Numbered from the stretch's first letter, positions 24,801-39,800 are shown. The stretch is DNA of 64,000 nucleotides from Paragordius varius (GCA_964247055.1 OZ176052.1:11036001-11100000), one strand, 5' to 3'. Notes: a model not told the origin generated them from the letters alone. Made by a program: numbers and translations.

Positions 24801-27800
24801 TTCAAATTATCCCTTAAATATTTTATTTTTAAAAATAAAATTTTGTTTAAAATTAAAATAATACTGAAAAAATAATAAATTATGCCATAAGTTATGTTTG
24901 ATAATAATAATGAGTTATATTCAAGGCTTGGAACCAATTCAAAAAAAGTGGAACACCAGGTCGGTTCCTGAAATTTTGGGACCGGAACCGGGGTGGTTCT
25001 TGAACAAGTAGAACCGAAACCCCGTTGGTTCTTTAAAAGTGGTTCCAGAACCGGTTCTTTACATTTAGAACCGGTTCCATTTCGGTTCCTGACTTTTGAT
25101 TAAATGATTTTTTTACAAAATTATTATAATAATAATCCAACCAAAACATTAACAATTATATAAATTGCCAAATGTATAGTGAAAGAAATATAGTGTATAA
25201 TAAATGAGACAAATTATAAAAATATAATAGGAAAATGTATAAGTACCAAGGTATATAATGAGTGTTAACTAAGTATGGTATCTAAAAATTCTGTATTTAA
25301 CTTTAAAAATTATTGCACCAAGCAATACGCTGGTCAAAATGTTTTTCTGGTCTTTCTATATAAAATTAAGGATGAAAAAACTTTCATCGGGGACCTATAT
25401 ATACAAACATATGTATTATAAATAAACTTGAATGACTATTAGTTTTTATTAGAACAGCCGAATCACTTAAAATTGAGAGAGTATCGCTAACATAATATTA
25501 GGCGCTTAGTTTTAGGTTTGAAATTTGAAGTATCCAATATGTAATGCTACAATCAAATTTAAATAATAAAATAAAATTTTTATAATATAAATCATATGGG
25601 AACCAGTAATTAAGGGGGTGGAACCGAAGAATTGGTTCCAAAAAATTTATAGATAGAACCGGGGTGGTTCCTGAAATTTTGGAATCGGTAACGGGGGGGT
25701 TCCCGGGGAAGCGGAACCGGAACCGCGTTGGTTCCAACCCAATGGAACCGGTTCTTATCGAAATCCCCGGATCCGGGTTCCGGTTCTATGCCGTTCCAAG
25801 CCCGGGTTATATTAGTTTGAAAATACATAATTGTTTTTTAGGGTGAATTTGAATTGTAAATGGTATATTATAGGTATTGTTAATCGAACAACAACAGCAA
25901 CATCGAATGTGGCGTCGGCAAAAATGATCCTTAAATATAACTTTGTGAAATTTGATGATTCACAATGTTCCTCGTCTACACCTTATCACGCATCTCATGC
26001 TTGTGTTAAAATGTACCCAATACTATTTGGACCAGATAGTTTATACGTGGCTGCTCCGAGCCTGGAAACTCAACTCCACCGAATGGGTGAAAGGATAAAA
26101 ATTGTTTTACAACAAAATCGAAATAAATCTCAAAAATTTGATCATCACAATATTGAAGTAAACTCAGGCAAAGAGGAATGTAGTAAAATTACTGAACCCA
26201 CTGAAGAATGGAATCGAGAATCATTGGTGCAAGAAATGTTTGAGTTATTACCGCTTCATTCGATGCGAAATTTCATGGAAATACAGGTTAACAATCATGA
26301 TTCATAATATATGTGGATACTTTTTTACATTGATGGAAAAATTTTCTTTTGGTTAAATCCGCTTTAAAACAGTTTGTCGAGCGTTGTTTTGAATCTATTT
26401 TAAAGTCTTTCACCCATTTTTAACTTAGAATTTTATATATATAAATATATATATATATATGGTTATCTAAAAATAATTGGATATTAAAAACAATTTTAAA
26501 TTATTTTTTATAATTAGGTCCCTTCCATGTATTTGACAAATAATCTACCAATCAGAGTAAGAATTATTATTTAAAAGTTGGTTATATTGATGTTAAACAA
26601 GATTTAAGTAAATGTGTTTCTTTAATTTATTTATTATTTTTTTTATCTAATGATCATCTTATCATTACAAATCTTACTTATGCTTTGACTTAAATACTGT
26701 TCATTTTTTAATATTAAATGTAAGATTCTAATTTACGCGAAACAAATGACATGTATAAAAAATCTCTTCAATCAAAATTTTTACCTTAATAATCGCTCTA
26801 TCATTATATTTTACTATATTTTCTAAACATAAAATATCTAGAAGAATGAACTATACGCATTAGTTCTCCGTAAACAATATTTATTATCAATTTCATTGGA
26901 AACTTAAATATAAACTAGTTAATTATGATTTTTTTACGCATTAGCTCGCTGTAATGGATAGAAGTGGTCAAGGTATAGCGGTTGCTGGTACTCGTGGGTT
27001 TACTCATTACAATACGCTGACTCGTCGATGGCGTATGTTTGGAAATGAAACACAAGTTTTATTTTAATTTATTCTTTTTATTTTTAAAATTATTTTATTT
27101 TATAAAAATAATTTTATTTTATTTATTTACTCCTATATTATATCTATAAAGGAGAATCAATTTAGCGTTCAAGGTGGGTTGGTTTGGTGGAAAGCATACA
27201 TTATTTTCTCGTGCTTGAATCATGATACGCAACAATATGAGGTTAAACTTTTTGAATAAGTCTAGGTTATTTAAAATTCTGATAATAATATGCAATAATA
27301 TAATCACTCTAAAACAAACAGATAGTTGATTTATATTACGCTTATTTTAAGCAAATTACACCCTATATGGGAAAATTTTAAAGATATTTTGTTGAAAAAT
27401 TAAAAAATACCGCATTTTATAACTATAATACAAATAAAAAATCAAATCTAAAATAATAAAACATTAGTTCAATTTATTACTGACACAATTTCAATAAAGC
27501 GCTATCCACACATCTATTAGGACCTGATTAGTTAATTGTAGTAATTTCTTTAAAATTCTATACACTACTTGTTTTTATATTAAAAAATAGATTTTGCTAC
27601 TAACTTAGTATTAGCTTAAAGATCCTTTTGTATTTATATAATTAAGGTATTCTATGTAATATAAAAATGTTATAGGGATGAATTAATTATTTGACCTAAT
27701 CACTTTGTATGAAACTTCGTATGTTATTAAATTAATTATCACCCATTTAATTATTACTTAAGTTCATAAATTTGCTCGATCATTTAGGTTAGAGCTTATC

Positions 27801-30800
27801 CACAAGGCAGTAAATTAGATAACATGAATTTGGCTTTCAAATATTCCGTCAATGATTTATGTCCCATGGCTCAAATCAATTCCTGGGAAAACGATAACTC
27901 AAACATAAATGTTAATAATAAAAATCAGTTTGGGCGAAACTCAATTCCGCCCAAGGGTGAAACGCAAAAAATCCATCTTATAGATGTACATAAAGAATAT
28001 TTTGCGGCATTTTTTGGCTCCCTTCATTTGGCTATATATAAAATTGAATTTATTAGTAATTTTTAAATATTTATCGAATATTTTTTTAACATTTTTAAAT
28101 ATCTCGTTATTTAATTTTGGATTATACTTTTTTATAATAAATCTTTATATATTATTGTTTTAAGTACTTAAGTATTTTTATAAAATATATATCATTGTAA
28201 TTTAGTAGATTTTAAACAATAGAAAATAATATATTTTTTTAAATTTTTTTATGTAATTATAGATAATGTGCTTAATTTGGTCAATATTAATATCATTGAT
28301 GTTAGCGCATTGTTAACTGATCCTAACAATATGATTGCTTTCTCTTTAACCTATTTCACCATTGAATCAAGTAATGCTTAACATGTCATTTTTTTAAAAA
28401 TATGTCTTATGATTTTAAAGGGTTTATTCCTTATCCTCTTTGCTTAAAACTTCCTTAAACCATTTTTGTAAGTGAAAATGTTTCGATGTATATGATCTGT
28501 TATTAGGATGTTTCGGTGTTAAATATTATCATAAAAAACATGCGTTTTGGTTTTATGGTTTTTTAGGGCAAATAGTTGTATTTTCGGTTCTGTTTTAAAT
28601 ATGGATTGCTTAATATTACGTGATTTAGAAATCTATTTTATGTAATTTTGATTAATATTGTATCCTTAAAAAAATTGTAACTGTTAGGAACCGCAGTTTC
28701 GATTGCAAAACATATTATGGAAATGGTCTTAATTTTTTGATTTTTGATACGGTTTCAAAGATGTTCATGTTAATTTTTTCATTAATCCCTATTTTAGGCC
28801 AATCATCCTTTTGGCTCTTATTCTATCAACGACAAATATAATCAAATTATGATGGTTAATTTTTAGATTTGTTCAAAAAACGCAAAAATATTGAGGAGGA
28901 GGGTCTTTCTGCTGAGCTGGGAAACGCGAAAAAAAGTAAAAACGATGAACATAACATGAAAAAAAGCTTTCCATGCCCCAATGTAATTTTGAATATTCGT
29001 GGAGATTTAATTTGTTTACAGCGACACAAAAAACGAACTACTTCACATTCCATTGATATTGCACCAAAAACTGGAGAGGTTTGTTTCTGAATGTGCTTAT
29101 TTTACATAAAGATTAAAATAATATGGTTGTTTTGGAGTGCAATTATAATATCTTGTAAAGTTGGTAAATATATATACTTTCTTGTCTTGAGTGCTGCTAG
29201 AAAATATTTTCGCTTTCATATTACGATTTTATTATACTCCTAACGTAAACAAATTTTAGAATTGAAAAATTAACCACCCTCGCCAACTTCTTATTAATAT
29301 GTTTTTATGCGTTAAGATTTTTTTTATTAAAATTATTCCATTTAATTACAACTTAATATTTTATATGTTTGATAAATAAATACAAAAAAATTTACAATTA
29401 ATCTAACATTGTCGCATTGTATTTTTAAAAAATTTGCATAATTTTTTAAAGGAATAACTTATGACTTTGTATAATTTTAAATTGAATATATATTTTTTAT
29501 AGGGTGATGCTGCTCAACCCCAAAAACGGAATTCAATATTTTCATTTTTTTCAGGCAGCAATCTAGCATCAGATAACATGCTTAAAGGTATGAAAGGCTT
29601 TGATTTAAATTTTTGTTGCGTTTAATTACTGTGGACCAGGAGTATTTGAATATTCTCATTCATGCTTAATATTTTTATATAAATGTAAAAATATATTACA
29701 AAAAATTTCCAAAAATCTATTAATAACTGGTAAAAAAACTTAAAGGGTAACAAGTGCGTTTTTTTTTCAAAACTTAAAAATAAAGCTTCCAAAAATTTTA
29801 AATAGAGGTTAAATAAAACAAAGCTTAATATATTTTTATGGTTGAAATAACTGTTGTTAAATCCGTAAACTAACGATAAACGAAAACTTAATATAAAGTT
29901 AACTGCCAGATATTTATTAACAATTGACGAAAGTGTTGCACATATCGTTTATAATTTCTGTTAATAAATATTTGTCAATTAATTTACGATTTAGTTTGCG
30001 TTTATCGTTAATATATTCTAGTCGAAGAGACTTGGAAAATAACCACAATACAGCTAATAATTATGAAAATGTTTATTTTTTATATCTTTTCCCCAAAGAT
30101 ATGGACAGAAAATCTGACAATAATCAAATTAATAAGCAGCACATCAACACTACCTATAGTTATGCCATGTCCCTCATAGCAAATGCCGTCGAAAATTATT
30201 GGGTTCATGAATTACCAACTTCCTATACACTGCGAGAACAATCAAATTTAACCACTAAGAAAGATCAAAATCATTTTACTGATACTAAAACAACCAAAAA
30301 TCGTAGTTTACCTCCCTATTTGTTGGATACTTTATGGCTTTTCCGGGGTCACGATGGAATTAAGGTTTATTTTGATTTCTTTGTCTTGCTATCGAATCGT
30401 TTTGAAATTTTTGAGGTTAATGTTTTTATTTCCAAAAAAAGAATTTTGAAACGTTATTTGAATATTGGTGAAAATGTGCTAAAAGTGGTTTTCTATCATA
30501 AATTTCGATATTTAAAAAAGCTAAATCTTTAAATGCGCGAAAAATTTTAAATAAACATTTAGATAAGTAGTAAATTTTTAGAGTGTCTGATAAAAATACG
30601 GTATAATAATTAAAGTTAATACTTAACTTTTTACCCTTATTTAAATAGGTGTGGATTCCCTTGAATAATCCGACCGGTTATTTAAATGGAACTTTATCTA
30701 GAGGCGATCTTTTCTCCAAACGTGTAATGTGTTCTATCAATAGCCAAGCTAACAATGTTTATCCATTATGTAATTTTTTTAATTTTTTGTATGGATAGTT

Positions 30801-33800
30801 AAATTATGTGATAAAATAAACATAAAAATAGATTTTTAAATTTATTTTTAATTATAGTATGCAGGGCATCTTTGGCGTTAATTGAAGGTGTGGTGCTTGA
30901 ATCTCAACCAGAATATTTATTGGATCATTTGCCCAAAAGCACTTTTGATACAGGTTATATATATTTATATTAATATATTCATTAAATTAGAAATAAAACT
31001 CTTGTTTTGTTTTAAATATTACAGCCAAATATTGTATGCATCGTGTGTATGTTCCCATACTTGCTGACATATTGAAAGAGCTTATTGAGAAAAAGTATTG
31101 GTTTATTTGATTTATATAAACATACTTTATCTCTAATTTAATGATATAAATTTGTCTTTTTAATTTTCACTTTTACTTATTCATAGTTTATAATTAGTTT
31201 TATCTTTTAAACATTGAAACATAATTTTTTTAATTTAAACTATTATAGTTTAACTTTTCAAGCTCTGGACATTGCACGTAGTTATGAAAATCATTGTCGA
31301 AAAACACTTACCGGTTCTTCGGCCATTTCCATTATCAACAACATAGAATTTGGCGAAATTTTATCAAATTACCCATTTTCTTTGAGTCAAGCGTTGGAAA
31401 AGTTATTGCATGAAGTTTTGGAAGCGGATCCAACCAAAATTACACAAATCGCTTCATTGAAAACTTTGGCAAAATCAAGTAAATCATCAACTACTCATGC
31501 AAAAACCATTGGTGGAAAAGAGGTATTATTATAGCATTAAGGGCATTTTTAAAGTTAATATTAACGTTAGGATCGAATTGTGATTTGACTGCTTTAAACT
31601 TTTGAACTACTCATATGGAAAGTATTGGTCGGCGTTGGAAATGTATTTAAATTTTAGGCGTCTTTTTAAGTAAAAAACTTATTATGTCAATTGGATCAAA
31701 TAACGAATTGGACTGCTTATGCATATCGACTCACATGTAAACTAATCGGCATGTTTGCAAAACTCAGGTCTCCTTATGGATTTTAGTTAAAGAAAAAAAT
31801 CCTAATTTTAGCCTAGATCAGAATTATAAGGACTAAATAAGTAGTAAGAAAGTCAAATGAATCTAAAATTTAATTTTTTTATTTTCAAGCTATATTTTAG
31901 TAAATTTCCATATTTGGTATAACTTTAAAAAAATTTACCAATTTAGTTCTGAATGAATTTTTATGATGAATAGAAAAAGAAGTTGTCTAGAACAAGCACG
32001 GATTTTAATACCTCAAATTCATCGAATGCTTCGATCACACTCTCGCCTCGTGCTTTAGATCCTGAACCACTTTTACCCAGGGTAATATTTATCGCAATTT
32101 CAACTATTTATTTACTCTACAATTGAAATTAATGTTGTTTGGTACAAATTTAGGTATGCTTACTTGATCAAATCAGGTTGAAAAATTGAAAGATGCAGAA
32201 TTTATAAAATATAAATGAAAAATGAATCATTTAATATTATATGAAAATATGTTTTAAGATTAATCCGAAGGCGTAATTTCTAATTTTTGTGTGTGTGAAA
32301 ACCAATACTAATCATTCAATGAGTCATATTTTTGACAACTTGAATTAAACGTGATTATTTTACCAAACAATAAATAGTTTTTTGATTTTATTCAATTATA
32401 TCTACTAAGTAATATAATTTTTACAAACGCATACTAAATGATTACATCATGATGCGAAATATTGGTCAAAGTTGGCTTAGGGTAGTCAATTGAATTATAT
32501 ATCAAAAATATTTGAATAATATGATATATCATTAGGTATTAGCTTTTATCAAAGAATTTCCATTTCCCACTTACGTGTCTGTGCTTGTTAATTGCGCTCG
32601 TAAATCTGAAATTGCACTATGGCCCAAACTTTTTAATGTGACCAACGATGAAGAGTTACATTTTATATTTTAGATTAATTTTTTAGAATATTAAATTAAT
32701 TTTAGTATTTCTCACACTATTTTATTAAATTTTTAAATTTTTTAGACAGATAGATGAATTTTTATATTTTAAAATTTTTTAATTAATAAATTTTATTGGT
32801 CGAATATTTATTCATATATATATATATATATCTTAGAACTGAAGATAATAATGGACCAATAGACAATGATGAATTTTACAAAGACACCCCCTTGAGTTTA
32901 TTTAAAGTATTTTACTGTGTTTTTACCATTTTCAATGATATATATATTTGATAATAAATATAATTAGAAATAATTTAAGATATAAAAAACCATTTTCATG
33001 AATTAAAATCGGACCATTTTTGAAGAAATAATAGCTTTTTAAAATGTTGTAAAACCAAAAACACAATGGTTAAAAACCTGAGCGGAACCATCTTGTTTAT
33101 TAGTGGCGTTGATATTAAAAGATAATGGTTATTTATTTCATAAATTGTTTAAACATTTTTTTTGTAAAAATATATTTTGCTTTGGGCAGAAGTGTATTGA
33201 TCTAAACTTGTTAACAACGGCCACCTCCCTCCTAATTATCCTACAAAATTTGGAGAATTTCAAGGATTCTTTCAAACACGCCATAACCCTTTGGTATACA
33301 GTGCTGGGACAAGGTAAATGGGATTTAGCCAAAGAAATTATGAGATACCTTCAATTGATAGAAAATGGTTTATACCTTTTTATATTTGCTATTTATATGT
33401 ATGAATTAAGGTTATCAATTATCAATAGTATTTGCTTGCGCAATAGAATGCTTTTCACATAATTTAAGACATCTTTATTTTTTTAATTAGGTAGATAATT
33501 AATCAACATAATAATATCCCTTTGCTTGTAAAACATGTGGTGTTTAAATAGATAATTGCCCCTAAAAAATATTGTGATGATACAACAATTAATCTTTTAT
33601 ATATTAAGGATATAAAGGTATCTGGTCTGCACACCTATTTAACGTTAGTAAACTTATTGTATAAAACCTTCTAATACATTATAATCCCTTGGGTATCGCT
33701 TTAACAAGGATTGTGTGTTTAAAGTATATTTTTTTATTTATTATTTGAAGAAACCGAAAATAATATGGACTTGTTCATGCCTAAAAAACCACTAATTAGC

Positions 33801-36800
33801 CTAGAAAGGTAACGTTTTTACTTTATTATTAGATTTTATCCAAATATTAATTAATACAATAATTGATATTTTTTAAATTATTAATTTTTTAATTTGCAAA
33901 CAATTTAAGGCTTTTGTCACGCGAATGTCCATTATGCGACAATGCTGTCAAATCTAAAGAAGTAGTTAATGATAAAAATAAAATGACTGCAATATTGGAT
34001 GCATATGCTTTAAACCTTTTAAGTATGCAGGATTGGGTAGCTTTATTCGAATTATCTGCCAACATGAATTTTCATTTAGTACCATTCTTATCCGTGTATC
34101 GGTATATTATATTTAAATTTTATCTAAAATTAAATAATTTATTTTGAAATATATTTAATATAAAATGTACTGACTTACCGTATTGAAGTAATAATATACA
34201 TAAATAATAAACGACAAAAATATTTATATTCACTCCACTTTTTTAAATTTTTATTTTTTTAATATAATATTGTTTTAAGTTATAGGTATAAATTTGTATA
34301 TTTATATTTCAAAATGTTATCATACACAGTATATTTATTGAATTTAAGGTTCTATAAATATGGTTTCTATATAATAATTGATTTAGCTTTTTTGTAAATT
34401 TGATAATTATTATCAAAGATTTGATCAAGGTATGGTTCAAGATTACGTAAAAGCATTCTGCAAATTACACGAAATGTTTGATTGGCCTTACGGTTATTAT
34501 GTCAACATCAAATACAGTAAATATTCATTAGCTATATTATAAAAAAGCATATCCATCCTACATATCGCATTTATTGAGAAAAAAACTTAGATTTGATAAA
34601 TATATCATCGAATGTACATTTTTGGGGGTTTATAAATATTTTTCATTCAAAAATTAGCATTTATGCTAATATCTTTACAAAATATTTGTCTAAACTTTAT
34701 CCTACCCTTAATTTATGTAAAAATAATTTTTATTTCTCTTTATATATATATATATATATATATATAGATGACGATACAAATCACTATAATAATACATCTG
34801 TTGCGGGTCTTACACCTTATATTGCTGAAACACACCATTCTTCAAACCCTTATAAACCTACATCTCTCCCTCTGAGCCCAGAATCTGCTATTACAACGCC
34901 AAACACACCAGATATAAGTTTAGCTAAATTAGTCGAACCTCTAGATATACAGGGACCTATAAATCCTCGAGGTTTATCATTGAAAATTTATTTTCGTTGC
35001 CAATTATTTATTTTGTGAGGATCAAGTTTTAACTGAGATATATCAAGATTATTTATAAATATAAGTTAAAGGGCAAATATTTTTTTGGGAAACTTTGATT
35101 CTTCTATATAATCTATGTGAATACGATTGGTAAATCATCCATCCATCCATTTTAGGTCCCAGGGTATCTGGGGTTTCCATGCACCAACTTTCTGAACAAT
35201 GTCCTATCAAAGACTTGTTCGTGTTCAATATTGAAGTGTGATAGATCTTGGGTCAGCTGTTTGGACCATGTGAGTTTAGGGCGGCCTTTTCTGTTTGGGC
35301 CGGGTATATAATGTTGTATTTTTTGGACCCAGTTATCGGAATTCATACGTTGAATATGTCCGTAATATCGCAATCGATTGCGCTGGATGAATAAAGCTAT
35401 GGGTTCATCTTCTTCTATGGTATTATTAAAATTATTGTTGCAGATTTTGAGCATGTGATTTTCAGCTCTAGTAAGTCTATTTAGGTCTGTTGCTGTAAGG
35501 GCCCAGGTTTCTGTAGCGTATGTCATAGCTGGTCTTATTCCCATTTTGTAAATCTTTATCTTATGATTCGATTTGATATTTTTATCAGTTAAAATATATT
35601 TTAATTGATTGAATTTGGCCCATCCTTGTCTGATTCTATGAGAAATGGCATCCCTCAAAGAACCATCAGATGCTATATGATCGCCCAGATATGGAAAAGA
35701 TGTTACAACTTCTAGTTTATCTCCATTAAAGTTTAAAGTATGTGGATTCGATATTGGCAGTGGTATTGATGAAGCACATGGTGTGCAGATGAAATTATTA
35801 TTATTAATTAACTTTCCTTTTATGTTGGAACATTTTTTATGGACCCAATTTCTGCATTTTGTACAACAAAGTGAGTTTAGTTTTACCTCAGTGGTGCACA
35901 CTGGGCATGGGAACTTTATAGTTTTATGTTCATCTCCTGTGATTAGAATTTTAGTTTTGTTTGTATTGATTTTAAGACCGTATTTATGTAATTGTTTTGA
36001 CCATATAAGATATTTATTTTCGAGTATTGATATATCTTCTGCAGTTATTATGAGGTCGTCTGCATAAAGAATTTCATAAGGCAGACCTTCTCTCATATCT
36101 TTTGTTATGTAATCAATTATAGCTATAAAAAGAAGTGGGCTAAGGACAGACCCCTGATGCAGTCCAGTATTTCTACTAAAATACTCCGAATTCCCAACAG
36201 GTGTAAGAACACAACTGATTGAGTTAGTGTAGATTAACATAATTAACTTAATGGTATATTCATCTACGTTGTTGTAGCGCAGTGATTCTATTATTAGTGC
36301 TCTAGGTACTGAGTCGTAGGCCTTTTCTAAATCGACAAAAAGGTGGAATAGTTTACGACCTTTTGCTCGGTATTTATCTTGTAATTGTCTGAGTAAGAAA
36401 ATTGGATCGATTGTGCTTTTGCCCGCTGAAAAGGCGAATTGCATTGGATTAATTGAATGAGCTGGACGATACGATTTTTGAGCCACATTTCGAAAATTTT
36501 TAACCCATGTTCAAGAAGTTTTAAGGGCCTGTATGAGGAACAGGTTAGGATATCTCCTTTATTTTTGAAAATGGGAAATATAATGCTTTTTTCCTAGTCT
36601 TTGGGTATTTTCATTTCAACTATTATTTTGTTAAATAAATTTGTTAGAAGCATGGATATATTGGGTATTAATTTAATGATATCAAAACATAGTTCACTAG
36701 GGCCCGAAGCCTTGTTTGATTTCATTTGGTCTAAAGCAATCTCAATATCTTGTATTGTGAATGTCCTTAATGGACCACAACAGGGATCTCGGTCAGAATT

Positions 36801-39800
36801 TATTATGGGTGTTAAAGGGTTGTTTAGATTTTGCTCCATATATTTTTGCCATATGGATTTAATTAATTCTATGGTTGTATTTGTAAATTATTATTATTAT
36901 CTTTTATACATTTAATCGTTGGTATATCTTTTTTGTTATTATTGTAAAGTTTCATATGTTTAAAAATTTTATTATTTTGGATTTCCTTTTCCAATTTATC
37001 GGCAGTATCTTTAGCCTTTTCATTCATTAATTTATTTATTTCCTTTTGTACCTTTTTGTTGTATTTATAATACTCAATTTTGTCGTTTTCTGTTTTCGAT
37101 TTCTTCCATTTTTTATACAAACGCGCCTTTTCTTTAAGTAATGGCTTAATTGCATCGTCCCACCACCATTTCTTTTGGGCTTTGCTCTTTCTTCTACCAC
37201 ACCATTTTTCTACATTTTCAATCGTATTGCTTCTTAGACTTTGCCAGGAGTCTTCAACGTCAAGATTATCAATGTTTAAGTTAAGCGACTTTTTGAAATT
37301 TTTCATTATATCAGGTTTTTTAAACTTGTGTATATTAAGTTTAGGTTTGGTTCTATGATTGAAAGGCCTTGAGTTAAATTTGAAAATTGATAAAACTTTA
37401 TGCTGTGTTTCAGAGTTATAAGTGGTTGTATTTACCAGATATTTTCGAGTGTTGGCTAGTTAGGATGTAGTCTATTGTTGTATTATTATTGCCAGAAGTG
37501 TATTTAATCAGTTTATTTTTGCTTTTGGTGAACAGAGTGTTTGCTAACTGTAGTCGCTGAGCTGCACAGAATTCTAAGACACTTTCTCCTTCTTTGTCCC
37601 GATTATCAAAGTTGTATCCTCCATGTATACCAGAAAAACCTTCGCTGCTTCCAACATGTGCATTTAAATCTCCTCCAATCATTATGCAGTCTGTTTCGGG
37701 TATATTGGAACATATTTGATAGAGCAGATCCCAAAAATCCAGCTTGCATTTATCGGGCAAGCCTTTTTGGGGTGCATATACGGAAATAACATTGAGGATC
37801 AATTTGTTGTATATCATTCTAGCTTGAATAATTCTATCACTGTGACGGGTCACGGTAATTAGGTTTTGTCCATGTGTATCTTTCATCATTATGGCGACGC
37901 CAGATTGTCCTTTGTTCCCACCTTGGTATAGTAATGAATAACCATCAAAGTGTTTTATACCTGCATTTTTATATCGAGTTTCTTGTAAACAGCATATGTT
38001 TAAATCTAAGTTTCGCACCGTATCTATTACCAGCCATTGCTTATTAACCTTTGTTCCAACATTCCAAGAGCCAATTTTAAATGGCTCCGATATAGATTTG
38101 AAGTTTTTATTTAGATTATTGTATCTTATTTTTATATTTGGTTGTTCATTTGTACCTGGTTTATTTATTATTGTTTTAGAATTATTTTTATTTCTATTAT
38201 TTATGTAATTTGTATTTATAGGTATACTAGCATTATCATAATATATATTATCATTTATATTAAAATTAAAATTTCGTTTTGAAATAGAGGTTTTATTATC
38301 ATCAATCATTTTTGTAAGTCGTTTCTTCATGGTTTTGTAATTTGAGGCAAGGTTTTACGGATTATATGCCCTTATAAACCAACCCCTTTAACTCAGAGGT
38401 GAGGGTACCTTATTCGCTGCACCAGGCTAGAGAATGTCTAAAAAGACTACGATTTTCTCAAATCGACCTCCTCCGTTGGCCTTACACATCGTGTAAGTTT
38501 CCGGACATCACCACGCGGAGGTGGAGGTAGGATTTTGATGTCCACGATTGGTAAATAATATATATATATATATTTGGCTTAGCGCTGGAATTAATAAAAT
38601 ATATAATACACTGTTATCAAAATTTGGGATTTTATGCTTTTCATAAAATACAAAGGAAAAAATATGTTTGAGGCGTAAAATATAAGATTAAAAAATTGAT
38701 TTCCTGTTGTGATATGTAAATTATCGTTTTTAGATAGCATTGCAGATGGATTAGATCCCTTAACTAACTACATTAATCCATTAGAAGTGACGTCTCAAAA
38801 TGCTTCCAATTCATATATTGAAAAATCATCGTTTACACGTAATTTAAACCATAACACAGAAAAAGTCGGCAACATTCAAATGGGTTTGGGGAGCCACACA
38901 AAAAAATTTACTCAAACAGAATTACAGTTAAGGTTAATTATTTTCTAATAATAATTTTATTATAATAGTTTATAATAAATATCCTTGGCTTTTTAATATT
39001 AATTTTTCATAATGTTACAATCCTTTAATAACATACATTTAATCAAATAGTTGGGAATAAATCAAAAAACTAACATATATAATTCCTTTTTATTGTGCTT
39101 ATTCAAAATTCAATATCGTTTTTAAATGCTTATAAATTTTTAAGTTTTGTAATAAACAATTTTTTTTATACCTTAACTTCTCAATAATTTAAGTTTAATT
39201 TTTTTTATGCATCAACAACTTTTGCTTAAAATAGGGAGTCATCTAGCAATTTTTATTTTAATTGTTTCATTTAAATTATCTATTGTTGCAAGATTACTAA
39301 TTTTGATTTTTTTAGATTTATGCTGAAAGTATTCATGGAAAGTGGATGTATTGATTGGGCCCTCCTTGTAGCAATAATATTGGGTGATACGCATATAATA
39401 GTACAAACTATAACAAATTGGTTGGCTAAAATGTATGCACAATCTCACAAACCAGGTAGATGTTATTTGTGCTCTATAAAGCCATTATTGATACAAATTA
39501 TTTTAATAAACAGTAATTCTCAATAAATTATATTGGTTTTTACAAAATTAGATGAAAGGTTCGTAAAAAAATAAAAACAATAAATTCCTTAATTTTTTTA
39601 AATAACAACCAATTTTTCTAATTAAACTTTCAAAATAGGTTTTATTTATTTAATTTCCCTTATAAAAACGGGCCAATTTTATTTTCATGTTTTATAAATT
39701 AAACTAACTATTATTAATAATTTGTTGGATATGTGGTGCAAATCAATTGTGATGATTACTCTGTTTTAGTTATTTTAATAAATCAATTTTATAATAGATT

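Larger units (their letters stand above)
35136..38543 (-). mobile_element. Full-span LINE with 13-bp target duplication (RTE-like)
   Basis: A 3,408-bp non-LTR retrotransposon in RIC1 intron 30, antisense to the gene. It is flanked by an exact 13-bp duplication, ACGATTGGTAAAT (35123-35135 and 38544-38556), so both ends are intact. The 5' end is a predicted HDV-like ribozyme; the 3' end has almost no untranslated region and finishes in (ATGG)n (35136-35151), a microsatellite tail as in RTE-clade elements. Order: 5' UTR, apurinic-type endonuclease, linker, reverse transcriptase with a Cys/His cluster. The single long frame is split into at least four open pieces (38330-37416, about 37306-36869, 36839-36594, 36486-35152), so this copy is dead despite being full length. 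Confidence 0.93.

Noticed and set aside
25498-25846. Several overlapping open frames on both strands in the GGAACC-rich block
   Set aside because: All frames are open because of the GGAACC/GGTTCC repeat composition; the proteins are repetitive and the block lies inside a TIR element in an intron.
29924-30029. Start of a gene at about 29924
   Set aside because: The open frame there reads through intron and palindrome sequence; only the part from about 30030 matches RIC1 and keeps phase with the neighbouring exons.
34741-34766. CRISPR or satellite array among the TA tracts
   Set aside because: Simple dinucleotide microsatellites without spacers; common in AT-rich animal DNA.
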